Shown: positions 44,353-55,853 of the stretch, piece by piece
Numbering within the stretch: the stretch's first letter is position 1
Layout: each line of letters begins with the position of its first letter
Assembly (NCBI GenBank): GCA_029259715.1
Contig: JAJDEP010000019.1
Location: forward strand, 310,001-374,000
Direction of reading: 5' to 3'
Origin: Planctomycetota bacterium
GTDB taxonomy: Bacteria > Planctomycetota > B15-G4
DNA: 64,000 nt
Notes under the pieces: generated by a model
Seen by the model: the letters and a program-made list of their open reading frames with translations, nothing else
What the model was told of the DNA's origin: nothing
Databases searched by the model: none
Program-made: the position numbers and the translations under genes

Positions 44353-45807
44353 GTGATCCCATGCGCCCACGCACCGGACGGTCGGCGCGACCGCCGTTCC
44401 GCCCGAGGACTGGTGACGGTGCTGGTCCTGGCGACGGTCGCGGGATTTCTCGGCTGCGGCGAGTCGCCCGCCGCTCTCTCGCCCGCTCCGCTGCCGGGCG
44501 TGGGCAACGACGACGAGTGGTTCTGGCGTGACGTCCTCGCCGCCCCCTTGCCCGGTGAGGCGGCGCCGCGCGACGACCTGCTGGCGCTGCAACCGCCGGC
44601 CGCGCGCAGCGACGCTCTCAACGACCTGGCCCACGCCGGCGACCCCGCCGCGCTCACCACCCTCATGGCGGCGCTGCGCGACGAGCAGCTCGCCGTGGCG
44701 TGCGGCGCCGCGCAGGACCTCGGCCTCTACGACCACCGCGCGGCGTTGCCTCGGCTGGTCAAGGGCATCGGCCCCTACCCGGTCGACTACGACGTGCCCA
44801 TCGAGTTGCGCGCCGCCGAGGCCTCCGCCCTCGCGCGGCTCGGCAATCCCGCCGGCATGCCGTTGATCCTCGCCGTCCTGGCGGAAGGCAGCAGCGACCC
44901 CGACCCCGACCCGCTGATCCAGTGGCCGCGCACGCCGCGCATGGCCTTCACCCAACGCCTCGCCCTCGAGGGTCTGCAGGCCCTGGCGGGCACCGATTTC
45001 GGCTTCCACTCCATGGCATCGGTGCCCAAGCGCGACGCCTCGATCCTGGCCATGCGCGCGTGGTGGAACGAGAACCGCGAGGCCCTGTGGGAACGCACGA
45101 GCCTCGACGACCCGCACCTGAAGCAGCGCATCCGTCTGCTCGTGAGCCACCTCGGGGCCTTCCAGCTGCGTCAGGTCGACGGCGCCCGCTTCACCCTGGC
45201 CCACCTCGGTCCGGCGGTGGTGCCCTTCCTGTCCGAGGGCCTGGCGGCGGGCGACACCTACGTGCGCCTGCACTGCCTCGAGGTGATGGAGACCCTGGCC
45301 GGACTCGTGGGCGCCAAGGTCCGCGGGCGCCTCGCTGTCATCGCCTCGGACCCGCTGCTCCACGACCCCAGCACCGGCGTGGCCGCGCAGGCCGCCCGGG
45401 TGGCGGGCGCCGCCGGCGTCCCCGATCCGCTGCTCATCGCCCTCGACACGCGGCGCGAACCCGAGGTGCAACTCGCCGTCACCGACGCCCTCGCCGCCGC
45501 CGGGAAGGCCGAAGCCATCGCACCGTTGCAGGCATGGTGGACCGACGCGAGAGCCTTCACGGTGTCCCCCGACCTGCGCGCGGCCGTCGAGGCGGCGCTC
45601 ATCGTGCTCGACGTCGAACGGGACCCCGAGGGCTTGCTCGCCATGCTCGCGAGCGACGACGCGTCGGAGGTCTACCCCGCTCTCGATCGCCTGATCGGGA
45701 TCACGGGGAGCGACCACGGCATCGACGCCGCCGCGCCGCCGGCGGCACGCGCCGAGGGCATCGCTTCGGCGCGCACGGCGCTGAGCCAACGCGGTGCCAG
45801 CCGGTGA
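44353..45807 (+). CDS. HEAT-repeat lipoprotein of unknown function
   Basis: 484 aa. GTG 44353 is chosen because it places basic residues (DGRRDRRSARG) before a hydrophobic core ending in the lipobox GFLGC (VLVLATVAGFLGC). An in-frame ATG at 44278 would make the signal too long. After a Pro/Ala linker, helical HEAT-like repeats follow: AGDPAALTTLMAALRDEQLAVACGAAQDL, ARLGNPAGMPLILAVLAEGSSD, and AALAAAGKAEAIAPLQAWW. No catalytic motif is seen. A scaffold role at the membrane is inferred. It is transcribed divergently from the Trm112-like gene. Confidence 0.7.
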   Translation: MIPCAHAPDGRRDRRSARGLVTVLVLATVAGFLGCGESPAALSPAPLPGVGNDDEWFWRDVLAAPLPGEAAPRDDLLALQPPAARSDALNDLAHAGDPAALTTLMAALRDEQLAVACGAAQDLGLYDHRAALPRLVKGIGPYPVDYDVPIELRAAEASALARLGNPAGMPLILAVLAEGSSDPDPDPLIQWPRTPRMAFTQRLALEGLQALAGTDFGFHSMASVPKRDASILAMRAWWNENREALWERTSLDDPHLKQRIRLLVSHLGAFQLRQVDGARFTLAHLGPAVVPFLSEGLAAGDTYVRLHCLEVMETLAGLVGAKVRGRLAVIASDPLLHDPSTGVAAQAARVAGAAGVPDPLLIALDTRREPEVQLAVTDALAAAGKAEAIAPLQAWWTDARAFTVSPDLRAAVEAALIVLDVERDPEGLLAMLASDDASEVYPALDRLIGITGSDHGIDAAAPPAARAEGIASARTALSQRGASR

Positions 45808-45853
45808 GGCCCGCTGGATTCCCGGTGAAGTCCGGTGTGAGCTCGTCGTTTCG

Positions 45854-46513
45854 TCAGCCGCCGTCCATGAGCCCCTCCGCGCGCAAGGAGACGGAGCGAT
45901 CGGCGCCGACCACCACGTGGTCGAGGAGCGGGATGCCCAGGGTCTCGCCGGCCGCCATCAACCGCGCCGTGACCTCGACGTCCTGACGGCTGGGCGTCGG
46001 GTCGCCGCTGGGGTGGTTGTGGGCCACCAGCACCGCCCCCGCCGCGTCCCGCACCGCCGGCGCGAAGACCTCCCGCGGATGGACCACCGACCAGGTCAGG
46101 CACCCCTCGCTGACCCGCTCGGTGCGCATGGGCCGGTGCTTGGCGTCGAGCAGCACCACCAGGAAGACCTCCTTCAACTGATGGGCCAGCAGGCCCCGCA
46201 GGTGCGCGTCGATGTCGCGCAGACCGCGCACGACGCGGCCTGCGTCCAGCGGGTGCTGCAGCGCGCGCCGGCCCAGTTCCACGGCTGAGGCCAGCCGCAC
46301 CGCCTCGGCGGGACGCAGGTGCCGACTCAGTTCGCGGGCCGACATGCGCGCCAGGCGGCGCAGGCCGCCCACCTCGGCGAGCAGCCCGGCGGCCCGGCGG
46401 CCCCCCAGGATCGGCGCGAGCAGGGACTCGGCCGGCACATCGGAGAGCGTCGCGTCGAGGCCCGGGCCCGCGACGTCGAAGAGTTCGGGCTCGGCAGGTC
46501 CGGTGCGTTCCAC
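45854..46513 (-). CDS. radC: RadC-like JAB/MPN-domain protein
   Basis: 219 aa, near the usual RadC length. Helix-hairpin-helix-like N-terminus (LLAEVGGLRRLARMSARELSRH) followed by a JAMM metal-binding domain: LKEVFLVVLLDAKH, then VAHNHPSGDPTPSRQD with His165, His167 and Asp178, and PLLDHVVVGAD. A role in DNA repair was proposed historically but is not established, and protease/hydrolase activity is only suggested by the JAMM motif. Start GTG 46513, 35 bp after the phosphodiesterase stop. It converges with the HEAT lipoprotein gene. Confidence 0.9.
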   Translation of the reverse strand: MERTGPAEPELFDVAGPGLDATLSDVPAESLLAPILGGRRAAGLLAEVGGLRRLARMSARELSRHLRPAEAVRLASAVELGRRALQHPLDAGRVVRGLRDIDAHLRGLLAHQLKEVFLVVLLDAKHRPMRTERVSEGCLTWSVVHPREVFAPAVRDAAGAVLVAHNHPSGDPTPSRQDVEVTARLMAAGETLGIPLLDHVVVGADRSVSLRAEGLMDGG

Positions 46514-46548
46514 GCCAGGACAGTCGCGGGCGTGCGACCGCCGTTACG

Positions 46549-48066
46549 TCACCGATCGCGAGGGCTGCGCACCCCGTCGGTGTCGCAGCTGACGAAGCCC
46601 TCGGTGCCGTAGGGTCGCGGCCCGCCCGAGGCCCCGCCACCGCGCACGCCCTGCTCGTCACCCGAGGCGTCGAGGTAGCCGATGGCCTGCATCTCCTCGA
46701 TGTACTGCTGGTCGAGACCCTCGGGCCGCTCGCGGTCGTCGATGCGGCGTGCGTCCTCGGTGAGGGGCGCCCGGGGCGGATGACGCCGCAGGAAGGCCGG
46801 GTCGATGAGCTCGGTGAGCACCCGTCCCCGGGCCTGGCGTGATCCGGGTAGCCCCATGGCCGCGAGCACCGTGGGGACCACGTCGTAGAGCGTCGCGTGG
46901 GTGGTGGGCACCGCGCCGGCCTTGATGGCCGGTCCGGCCGCGATGAACACGCCGCAGCGGTCGTGGGTGCCCGAGTGCCCGAGCCGCTTCAGCTGGTCGA
47001 GCGCGCCGTTGTAGCTCTTGCCCGCGCGCATGCCGTGGTCGGAGACGATGATCACCGTGGTGTCGTCGTCGAGGGCCGCGACGAGGCGCCCGACCCATTC
47101 GTCGACCACCTCGTAGGCCTCGGGCAGGATGTTGCCCCAGCGGTCGACCCACTCGTCCGGCACACCGCCGACATGGCCGTAGCTCTCGGGCCGGTAGGTG
47201 TGCCAGAAGTGATGCCCCACCCGGTCGGGCAGCTCCAGGAAGACGGAGAAGAAGTCGGGCTGCGGTTGGGTCCCGAGCAGGTGCAGCGCCGCCACGGCCA
47301 TGGTCTCCGTCGCCTGGTAGCCGTACTTGAACGCCACCAGGCCGTTGCCCACCAGCGGATCGCCGCTGTCGTCCAGGTGGAGCATCACATCCCACTCGGC
47401 GTCGCTGAAGGTGCCGAAGCGGCTCAGCACCTCGCGGTCGATGGCGTCGGGGTCGCGGACCAGCGGCGCGAGCCCGGTCATGAGCGCCTCGGGGTGGGCC
47501 AGTCCGGTGGCCGCGTCGGCCTGCTTGTTGAACAGGAACAGGCTGCGCGAGAGGCGATCGCTGACGATGTAACCGTTGACCCGTTCGGCCGGCCAGGTGT
47601 TCCAGTGGCCGACGATGCCCGCCGTGCCGCCGCGACTGTCGACCATGTTCCACAACGCCGGCACCTTGCGGTCGGTGGACGCGTAGATCACCGGCGTGGG
47701 CTGGCCGGGCACGCGGCGCGAGAAGCCCTCGATGCCGTGGGTCGCCGGTTCGGTGCTGGTGAGGATCGTGGCCCACAGCACCGGCGACCGGGAGTCGTCC
47801 TCGGGGAAGGAGACCAACGCGCCCCGCGCGCCCCGGTCGATGAGCGCCGCAATGTTCGGCATGCGACCAGCAGCGATGAGCGGGTCGACGACCTCGAAGG
47901 TCAGGCCGTCGAGTCCGAGCAGCGCCACCTTCGCGGGCGGCAGGCCCGGCGCCCGGCCGTCGGCTCCGTTCCCGGCGTCACTGTTCCCGGCGTCGCCGCC
48001 ATTCCCGTTGCCGCCACCGTCACCGCCGCAGGCGACGCCGAACAACAGCGCCAGACCGGCCACCAC
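46549..48066 (-). CDS. Type I phosphodiesterase / nucleotide pyrophosphatase-like lipoprotein
   Basis: Alkaline-phosphatase-superfamily hydrolase on the outer side of the membrane. 505 aa. The N-terminus is a short lipoprotein signal (GLALLFGVACGG) followed by a Gly/Asn/Asp-rich linker. Then VALLGLDGLTFEVVDPL and MPNIAALIDRGARG place the first metal ligands, SRSPVLWATILTS the nucleophile, VIIVSDHGM and SGTHDRCGVFIAAGP further ligands. The closest type is phosphodiesterase/phosphomutase-like proteins common in planctomycetes. Start GTG 48066; no better start upstream, and the signal lacks early basic residues. Substrate is unknown. It follows the NPCBM gene by 59 bp. Confidence 0.82.
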   Translation of the reverse strand: MVAGLALLFGVACGGDGGGNGNGGDAGNSDAGNGADGRAPGLPPAKVALLGLDGLTFEVVDPLIAAGRMPNIAALIDRGARGALVSFPEDDSRSPVLWATILTSTEPATHGIEGFSRRVPGQPTPVIYASTDRKVPALWNMVDSRGGTAGIVGHWNTWPAERVNGYIVSDRLSRSLFLFNKQADAATGLAHPEALMTGLAPLVRDPDAIDREVLSRFGTFSDAEWDVMLHLDDSGDPLVGNGLVAFKYGYQATETMAVAALHLLGTQPQPDFFSVFLELPDRVGHHFWHTYRPESYGHVGGVPDEWVDRWGNILPEAYEVVDEWVGRLVAALDDDTTVIIVSDHGMRAGKSYNGALDQLKRLGHSGTHDRCGVFIAAGPAIKAGAVPTTHATLYDVVPTVLAAMGLPGSRQARGRVLTELIDPAFLRRHPPRAPLTEDARRIDDRERPEGLDQQYIEEMQAIGYLDASGDEQGVRGGGASGGPRPYGTEGFVSCDTDGVRSPRDR

Positions 48067-48125
48067 CAGCGTCCTCGCGCCCGGGCGGCCTCGTCGGGGA
48101 CGGGGCGGGCTCAGGGGGGGCGGGC

Positions 48126-49424
48126 TCAGGGCTCGTCCTCCTGCAGCAGGATCACGCCGTCGAACCAGGCGCCGCGATCGCCGGCATCGAGGTCTCCGGC
48201 GTCGTCGGCCAGCAGTTCCAGGCGTTGCCCGGCCGACAGCCGGTCAACCCGCAGCACCTGCGGCGGGTCGCCTTCACGGATCACGCCGCTGTCGGCCCGC
48301 GACTGGCCGTCCACGAGCACGGTGAAGCGCATCGATGCGTCGGCGGGCAGCTCGTGCACCTCGTCGACCAGGCCCACGCTGACGCGCAACGAGCGCGTGC
48401 CCTCGGGCAGGTCGAAGACGAGCCGCGCGTTGGCATGCACGCCCAGCCCCGTGGCCCGCGGAATGCCGGACACGCTGAGCGACCGGCCCGTGACCGACAG
48501 CTCGCGCCGCCAGGGGAAGAGGAAGTCGTCCGGCGTGCCGAGGGCCGGCCACTCGACCACCTCGGTGGGCGACAGGTCGGCCAGGAGGACGGTGCCCGGG
48601 CGGCGGCTCACCATGGAGGCCACGGCGTGCAGGGGCACGGCCAGCCGCTCGGCGAAGCGGGTCTGGAGCACGACGACCCCGTCGCGCAGGTCACGCAGCC
48701 CGGCCTCCATGCGCGAGCCCCCCTTGAGCCGCACCACCACCGGCAGGCCGCCGAGCGTCGTGTCCGGCGCCTCGGTCGAGCCGAAGACCACGGCGAGCAG
48801 GGTGTCGACGTCGAAGCCCAGCGGTCCGAGCGCGCTGTCGAGCACCACGTTGTCGGAGGAGATGCGGTCGACCACCCCGGTCACCCCGTCGAGGGCCCCG
48901 CCGTCGAGCAGTTGCCAGACCCGGTCGTCGAGGCCGGCGCCCTCCAGGCGGATGAGCTGGTCCACCGGCCGGGACAGTCGCGGCAGCAGGCGCTCGACGT
49001 GGTCGAAGGGCACATCGAAAGGAGCGCTGCCCTCCACCGAGTAGGTCAGCCCAAAGGCATCCCCCCCGAGCAGGCGCCCCCAGAGGCGGTCGCCCCGATC
49101 GCGGCGCCCGGCGGACCCCGCCAGCACGAGCAGATCCGGCGCGAGCTCTTCGGGCTCGTCGGCAACCGCCCCGGCGGCCTCCTGCTCGGGGCGGGCCGGA
49201 TCGGGCGGGGTGGAATCGGGCCGGGCCGAATCGGGCTGGGCGGCCAGCAGCAGCAGGTCCTCGCCCGGGATGCGGCGCTCACGGCCGCCGTCGTCGAGGA
49301 TCAGCTCCCCCGCCCGGAGGGCCACCAGCTGCCCGGTGACCTGGGTCCCATCCCGCGTCTCGACCCGGAAGTCGCCGTCGCCGGCGGCCAACGCGAGGCA
49401 CAGGAAGGGGACGATCAACGCCAT
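48126..49424 (-). CDS. Secreted NPCBM-domain protein
   Basis: 432 aa. A short signal peptide (MALIVPFLCLALAAG), an SH3-like strand pair near the N-terminus (VETRDGTQVTGQLVAL), a Pro/Asp-rich linker, and two middle beta-rich units (FDVPFDHVERLLPRL, VVDRISSDNVVLDSALG). The C-terminal NPCBM-type carbohydrate-binding domain reads SVSGIPRATGLGVHANARLVFDLP, RSLRVSVGLVDEV, and GAWFDGVILLQ. No catalytic domain is visible, so it may bind glycan at the surface. ATG 49424. It is divergent from groEL1 and forms a unit with the phosphodiesterase and radC. Confidence 0.82.
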   Translation of the reverse strand: MALIVPFLCLALAAGDGDFRVETRDGTQVTGQLVALRAGELILDDGGRERRIPGEDLLLLAAQPDSARPDSTPPDPARPEQEAAGAVADEPEELAPDLLVLAGSAGRRDRGDRLWGRLLGGDAFGLTYSVEGSAPFDVPFDHVERLLPRLSRPVDQLIRLEGAGLDDRVWQLLDGGALDGVTGVVDRISSDNVVLDSALGPLGFDVDTLLAVVFGSTEAPDTTLGGLPVVVRLKGGSRMEAGLRDLRDGVVVLQTRFAERLAVPLHAVASMVSRRPGTVLLADLSPTEVVEWPALGTPDDFLFPWRRELSVTGRSLSVSGIPRATGLGVHANARLVFDLPEGTRSLRVSVGLVDEVHELPADASMRFTVLVDGQSRADSGVIREGDPPQVLRVDRLSAGQRLELLADDAGDLDAGDRGAWFDGVILLQEDEP

Positions 49425-49519
49425 TTCGGCAGCCTGGTCGAAGAGGAGCGGCGGAGGTCATGCCAACGTGGCAGCGCGCCCGTGGACACCCGGCACCGAA
49501 TCGCACCGTAGCGACACAA

Positions 49520-49538
49520 CCCGTTGTGAATCAACGGG
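49520..49538. promoter_or_regulatory. Inverted repeat CCCGTTG-N5-CAACGGG upstream of groEL1
   Basis: Seven-bp perfect arms with a 5-nt centre, 29 bp upstream of the sigma-54-like element. It differs from CIRCE (TTAGCACTC-N9-GAGTGCTAA). It may be an activator or repressor site for groEL1 or for the divergent NPCBM gene. Confidence 0.5.
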
Positions 49539-49567
49539 ATGGCGCTTGCCGGCGGGTCCTACGCGAT

Positions 49568-49583
49568 TGGTCCCGGCTTTGCT
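49568..49583 (+). promoter_or_regulatory. Sigma-54-like element upstream of groEL1
   Basis: TGGTCCCGGCTTTGCT keeps the invariant GG and GC at the correct spacing and the TTGC of the -12, but differs from consensus at three positions in the -24 half. Start would be near 49595, about 50 nt before the ATG. Confidence 0.4.
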
Positions 49584-49644
49584 TGGAAGGAGAGGAACCG
49601 GTGGCTCTCTCGAGCCGCCTCCATCGAGGCAGAGGAGCAACAGC

Positions 49645-51360
<1,716 letters not shown>

Positions 51361-51459
51361 GCCCGTCCCCACCGCACCCCTCCCCACAACGATCACCGGC
51401 GCGCCCCGAACCGGAAACCGGGCCGCCGCCAACAAACCATCGAGAGAAACGAGACAGAC

Positions 51460-51750
51460 ATGACGACCATCAAGCCCCTGGACGACCGCGTGGTGATCAA
51501 GGTCCTCGAAAGCGAAGAGGTCACGGCCGGCGGCATCCTGCTGCCCGACTCAGCGCAGGAGAAGCCGCAGCGCGGCAAGGTCACCGCCGTCGGCGCGGGC
51601 CGCTTGCTGAAGAACGGCAAGCGCGGCGACCTCGCCGTCAAGAAGGGTGACGAGGTGCTCTTCGGCAAGTACGCCGGCACCGACGTCACCGTCGGCGACA
51701 CCGAGTACAAGATCCTGCGCGAGAGCGAGATCCTCGCTCTGTGCAGCTGA
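51460..51750 (+). CDS. groES: Co-chaperonin GroES
   Basis: 10-kDa lid of the chaperonin. 96 aa. It starts [26 protein letters not shown], whose mobile loop ([19 protein letters not shown]) contacts GroEL, then [30 protein letters not shown] and the closing [15 protein letters not shown] 51460 has purine-rich sequence upstream (GAGAGAAACGAGA). It sits between two groEL genes and presumably serves both. Three direct repeats follow in the 84-bp gap before groEL2. Confidence 0.97.
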   Translation: MTTIKPLDDRVVIKVLESEEVTAGGILLPDSAQEKPQRGKVTAVGAGRLLKNGKRGDLAVKKGDEVLFGKYAGTDVTVGDTEYKILRESEILALCS

Positions 51751-51795
51751 ACACCCGCTGTGCTCTTGAACACCCCTGTGCTCCTGAACACACCC
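51748..51795 (+). repeat. Three imperfect direct repeats between groES and groEL2
   Basis: TGAACACCCGCTGTGCTCT (51748), TGAACACCCCTGTGCTCC (51767) and a partial TGAACACACCC (51785). The first includes the groES stop codon. They fill most of the leader before groEL2. Confidence 0.85.
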
Positions 51796-51822
51796 AAACG
51801 CATCCCGCACGTTCACGACTGA

Positions 51823-53439
<1,617 letters not shown>

Positions 53440-53489
53440 GGGTCACGGCTCCCCGGATTCGCTGACCGACGAGGCTTTCCTCCGACACG

Positions 53490-54632
53490 ATGGCCGCCAT
53501 CCGCGACTACTACGAAACGCTGGGCGTTACGCGCGAGAGCACGGACGCCGAGATCAAGAAGGCGTACCGCAAGCTCGCGCTCAAGTTCCATCCGGACAAG
53601 AACAAGGACGACCCGTCCGCCGCCGAGAAGTTCAAAGAGGCGGCGGAGGCCTACGAGGTCCTCTCCGACAAGGAGAAGCGCCGGGTCTACGACCAGTTCG
53701 GTCATGACGGCCTGAAGGGTCGCGGGTTCAACGCCGGCGGCGTCGACCCGCGCGACATCTTCGAGTCGATCTTCGGCCGCGGCGGCGGCATGGGCGGGAT
53801 GGGCGGCATCTTCGAGGAGTTCTTCGGAGGCGGAGGCGGCGGCGGCACCCGTCCGCGCCAGGGCAGCCACCTGCGCGTGTCCGTGTCGATCCCGCTGGCG
53901 GACTCGTTCAGCGGCACCGAGCGCACCATCGGCCTCAAGCGCAACGAGACCTGCGAGACCTGCAACGGCAACGGCGCTCGCCCGGGCACCAGCCGCAAGA
54001 CCTGCAGCGGTTGCGGCGGACGCGGCCGGGTCCAGCGCCAGCAGGGCTTCTTCATGATGGAGTCGGCCTGCCCGCAGTGCAGCGGCGCCGGCAGCATCAT
54101 TGAGGAGCCGTGCATCGAGTGTCACGGCCAGGGCGCCCTGCCCCAGTCGGTCGACATCTCGGTGCGCATCCCCCAGGGCATCCAGGACGGCAGCCAGCTG
54201 CGCGTCGCCGGCGAAGGCGAGCCGGGCGACAACGGCGGACCGCGGGGCGACCTGTTCTGCGTCATCCACGTGGAAGAACACTCCCTGTTCACCCGCGACG
54301 GCGACGACCTGATCTGCCGCCTGCCGGTGCACTACTCCCAGGTCGCCCTCGGCGCCGAGGTCGACGTGCCCACCCTCGAAGGCACCGTGTCGATCAAGAT
54401 CCCCGCCGGCACACAGAGCGGGAAGATCCTGCGGCTGCGCGGCAAGGGCATGCCGTCGGTCTACGGCCGCAGCAAGGGCGACATGCTCGTGCGCATCGCG
54501 GTGGAGACGCCGCGCAAGCTCACGTCGCGACAGAAGGAGCTGCTCACCGAGCTGGCCGAGACCGAGGGGAATGGCAGTTCGACGCCCGAGCACAAGAGTT
54601 TCCTCGACAAGGTGCGCGACCTCTTCGACTAG
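53490..54632 (+). CDS. dnaJ: Co-chaperone DnaJ (type I)
   Basis: J-domain protein that delivers clients to DnaK and stimulates its ATPase. 380 aa. The J domain spans residues 1-70, with HPD at 34-36 ([11 protein letters not shown]). A Gly/Phe-rich region ([21 protein letters not shown]) comes next, then four CxxCxGxG zinc repeats: [24 protein letters not shown] and CIECHGQG. The C-terminal client domains ([23 protein letters not shown]) complete the type I layout. ATG 53490. grpE starts 24 bp later. dnaK is not in this window. Confidence 0.96.
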   Translation: MAAIRDYYETLGVTRESTDAEIKKAYRKLALKFHPDKNKDDPSAAEKFKEAAEAYEVLSDKEKRRVYDQFGHDGLKGRGFNAGGVDPRDIFESIFGRGGGMGGMGGIFEEFFGGGGGGGTRPRQGSHLRVSVSIPLADSFSGTERTIGLKRNETCETCNGNGARPGTSRKTCSGCGGRGRVQRQQGFFMMESACPQCSGAGSIIEEPCIECHGQGALPQSVDISVRIPQGIQDGSQLRVAGEGEPGDNGGPRGDLFCVIHVEEHSLFTRDGDDLICRLPVHYSQVALGAEVDVPTLEGTVSIKIPAGTQSGKILRLRGKGMPSVYGRSKGDMLVRIAVETPRKLTSRQKELLTELAETEGNGSSTPEHKSFLDKVRDLFD

Positions 54633-54656
54633 GCGCGGAGACGGCGGAACCAGACC

Positions 54657-55304
54657 ATGAAACTGCGCGGCAAGGGCAAGCAGAACGGCGACGACTCCGG
54701 CGCTTCGTCGTCGGAGGCGCCGGCGAACCCCGACGCCAACGACGCGTCCGCGGCCCCCGCCGAGGACGGATCGCCGGACGCAGCAGACACGGACGACGCA
54801 ACCCGGGAAGAGACCCGCGAGGAGTTGCGCGATCTCTGGCTGCGCGCCGTGGCCGAGGCCGACAACGCCCGCAAGCGTGCGCGGGCGGACCTCGACGAGG
54901 CCCGCCGCTACGGCACCACGAGCCTGCTGCTCGACCTGCTGTCGGCGCTCGACAACCTGCACCGCGCCCTGTCGGCGCCGCCCGAGGACATCGACCCGCA
55001 GTTCCTCCAGGGCTTGACCCTCACCGCCCAGCAATGGACCACGGTGCTGGCCAATCACGGCGTGCAACCCGTGTCGGCCGAGATCGGCGAGGCCTTCGAC
55101 CCGAGCGTGCACCGCGCCCTGCTTGAGCAGGAGACCGACGACTACGCGCCCGGACACATCGTGTCGGAGGTGCTGCGCGGCTACCGCATCCACGACCGCC
55201 TGCTGCGCGAGGCGCAGGTGGTGGTCTCGAAGGCGCCGTCCGCTCCCGCCGACGATGACGCGACCCACGACGATGCTCCCAGCGACTCGGCCCCCAAGGC
55301 CTGA
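54657..55304 (+). CDS. grpE: Nucleotide exchange factor GrpE
   Basis: Releases ADP from DnaK. 215 aa. A disordered acidic Asp/Ala/Glu-rich N-terminus is followed by the long helix EELRDLWLRAVAEADNARKRARADLDEA, then LLDLLSALDNLHRAL, and the beta-wing GVQPVSAEIGEAFDPSVHRALLEQE with YAPGHIVSEVLRGYRIHDRLLREAQVVVSK. These match GrpE throughout. ATG 54657. It sits in an unbroken run groES-groEL2-dnaJ-grpE-fmdB with gaps of 20-84 bp. Confidence 0.95.
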   Translation: MKLRGKGKQNGDDSGASSSEAPANPDANDASAAPAEDGSPDAADTDDATREETREELRDLWLRAVAEADNARKRARADLDEARRYGTTSLLLDLLSALDNLHRALSAPPEDIDPQFLQGLTLTAQQWTTVLANHGVQPVSAEIGEAFDPSVHRALLEQETDDYAPGHIVSEVLRGYRIHDRLLREAQVVVSKAPSAPADDDATHDDAPSDSAPKA

Positions 55305-55324
55305 GCAGGAAGGCAGCGACGAGC

Positions 55325-55729
55325 GTGCCCACCTACGACTACGTCTGCCAGAAGTGCGACCACGCCTTCGAGCACTTCCAGTCGATGCGCGAGAAGCACC
55401 TGCGCAAGTGCCCCGCGTGCGGCAAGCCGGGGCTCGAGCGGCTCATCGGCAAGGGCAGCGGCATCGTCTTCAAGGGCAGCGGCTTCTACGAGACCGACTA
55501 CAAGCGCGCGCCGCCTCCGAGCGCTTCCAAGGGTGACGGCAAGCCCACGCCCTCCGGCAGCGGCAAGGCCGATGCCGGCAAGTCCGGCGGCGACAAGCCG
55601 GACGGCGAGGCAAAACCTCCCTCCGCCGACAAGGCCCCCGACAAGTCCGATGACGGATCCGTCGGCAAAGGGGCCTCCGGCGGCTCGGGCAAGTCCCCCA
55701 AGCCCGGCGGTGATTCTGCCGACAAGTAG
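55325..55729 (+). CDS. FmdB-family zinc-ribbon protein with disordered tail
   Basis: 134 aa, last gene of the chaperone cluster. The first ~60 residues are the FmdB-type regulator ribbon: PTYDYVCQKCDHAFEHFQ, KCPACGKPGLERLIGKGSGIVFKGSGFYETDYK, with two CxxC pairs. The rest is a Lys/Ser/Gly/Pro/Asp disordered tail. Members of this family are annotated as putative regulators with little experimental basis. Start GTG 55325, 20 bp after grpE, with a purine-rich AGGAAGG upstream. A link to chaperone function is suggested only by position. Confidence 0.9.
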   Translation: MPTYDYVCQKCDHAFEHFQSMREKHLRKCPACGKPGLERLIGKGSGIVFKGSGFYETDYKRAPPPSASKGDGKPTPSGSGKADAGKSGGDKPDGEAKPPSADKAPDKSDDGSVGKGASGGSGKSPKPGGDSADK

Positions 55730-55782
55730 GTCGGCGGCCTCGCGCCGCGCGATCCATCCCGGCAGAGGCGACCGGCGCCCGT

Positions 55783-55788
55783 TAGACT
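55783..55788 (+). promoter_or_regulatory. TAGACT -10-like element before radical SAM gene
   Basis: TAGACT within GTTAGACTGA, 65 bp before the ATG at 55854. Same hexamer as three other elements in the window; no clear -35. Confidence 0.35.
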
Positions 55789-55853
55789 GAGCGGGGACTC
55801 CCCCCTCGCCCCCCTCGCTCCCCTCTCATCGACGCACCGCGTCGCCCGCGACC

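Noticed and set aside
46897-49044. 715-codon plus-strand open frame over the phosphodiesterase and NPCBM genes
   Set aside because: Antisense of two supported genes, with no motif of its own.
49425-49644. CIRCE/HrcA operator for the chaperone genes
   Set aside because: No TTAGCACTC-N9-GAGTGCTAA-like repeat found here or in the groES leader; the inverted repeat present has a different sequence and spacing.
53440-53489. Separate promoter before dnaJ
   Set aside because: No promoter-like pair in the 50-bp gap; read-through from groEL2 is simpler.
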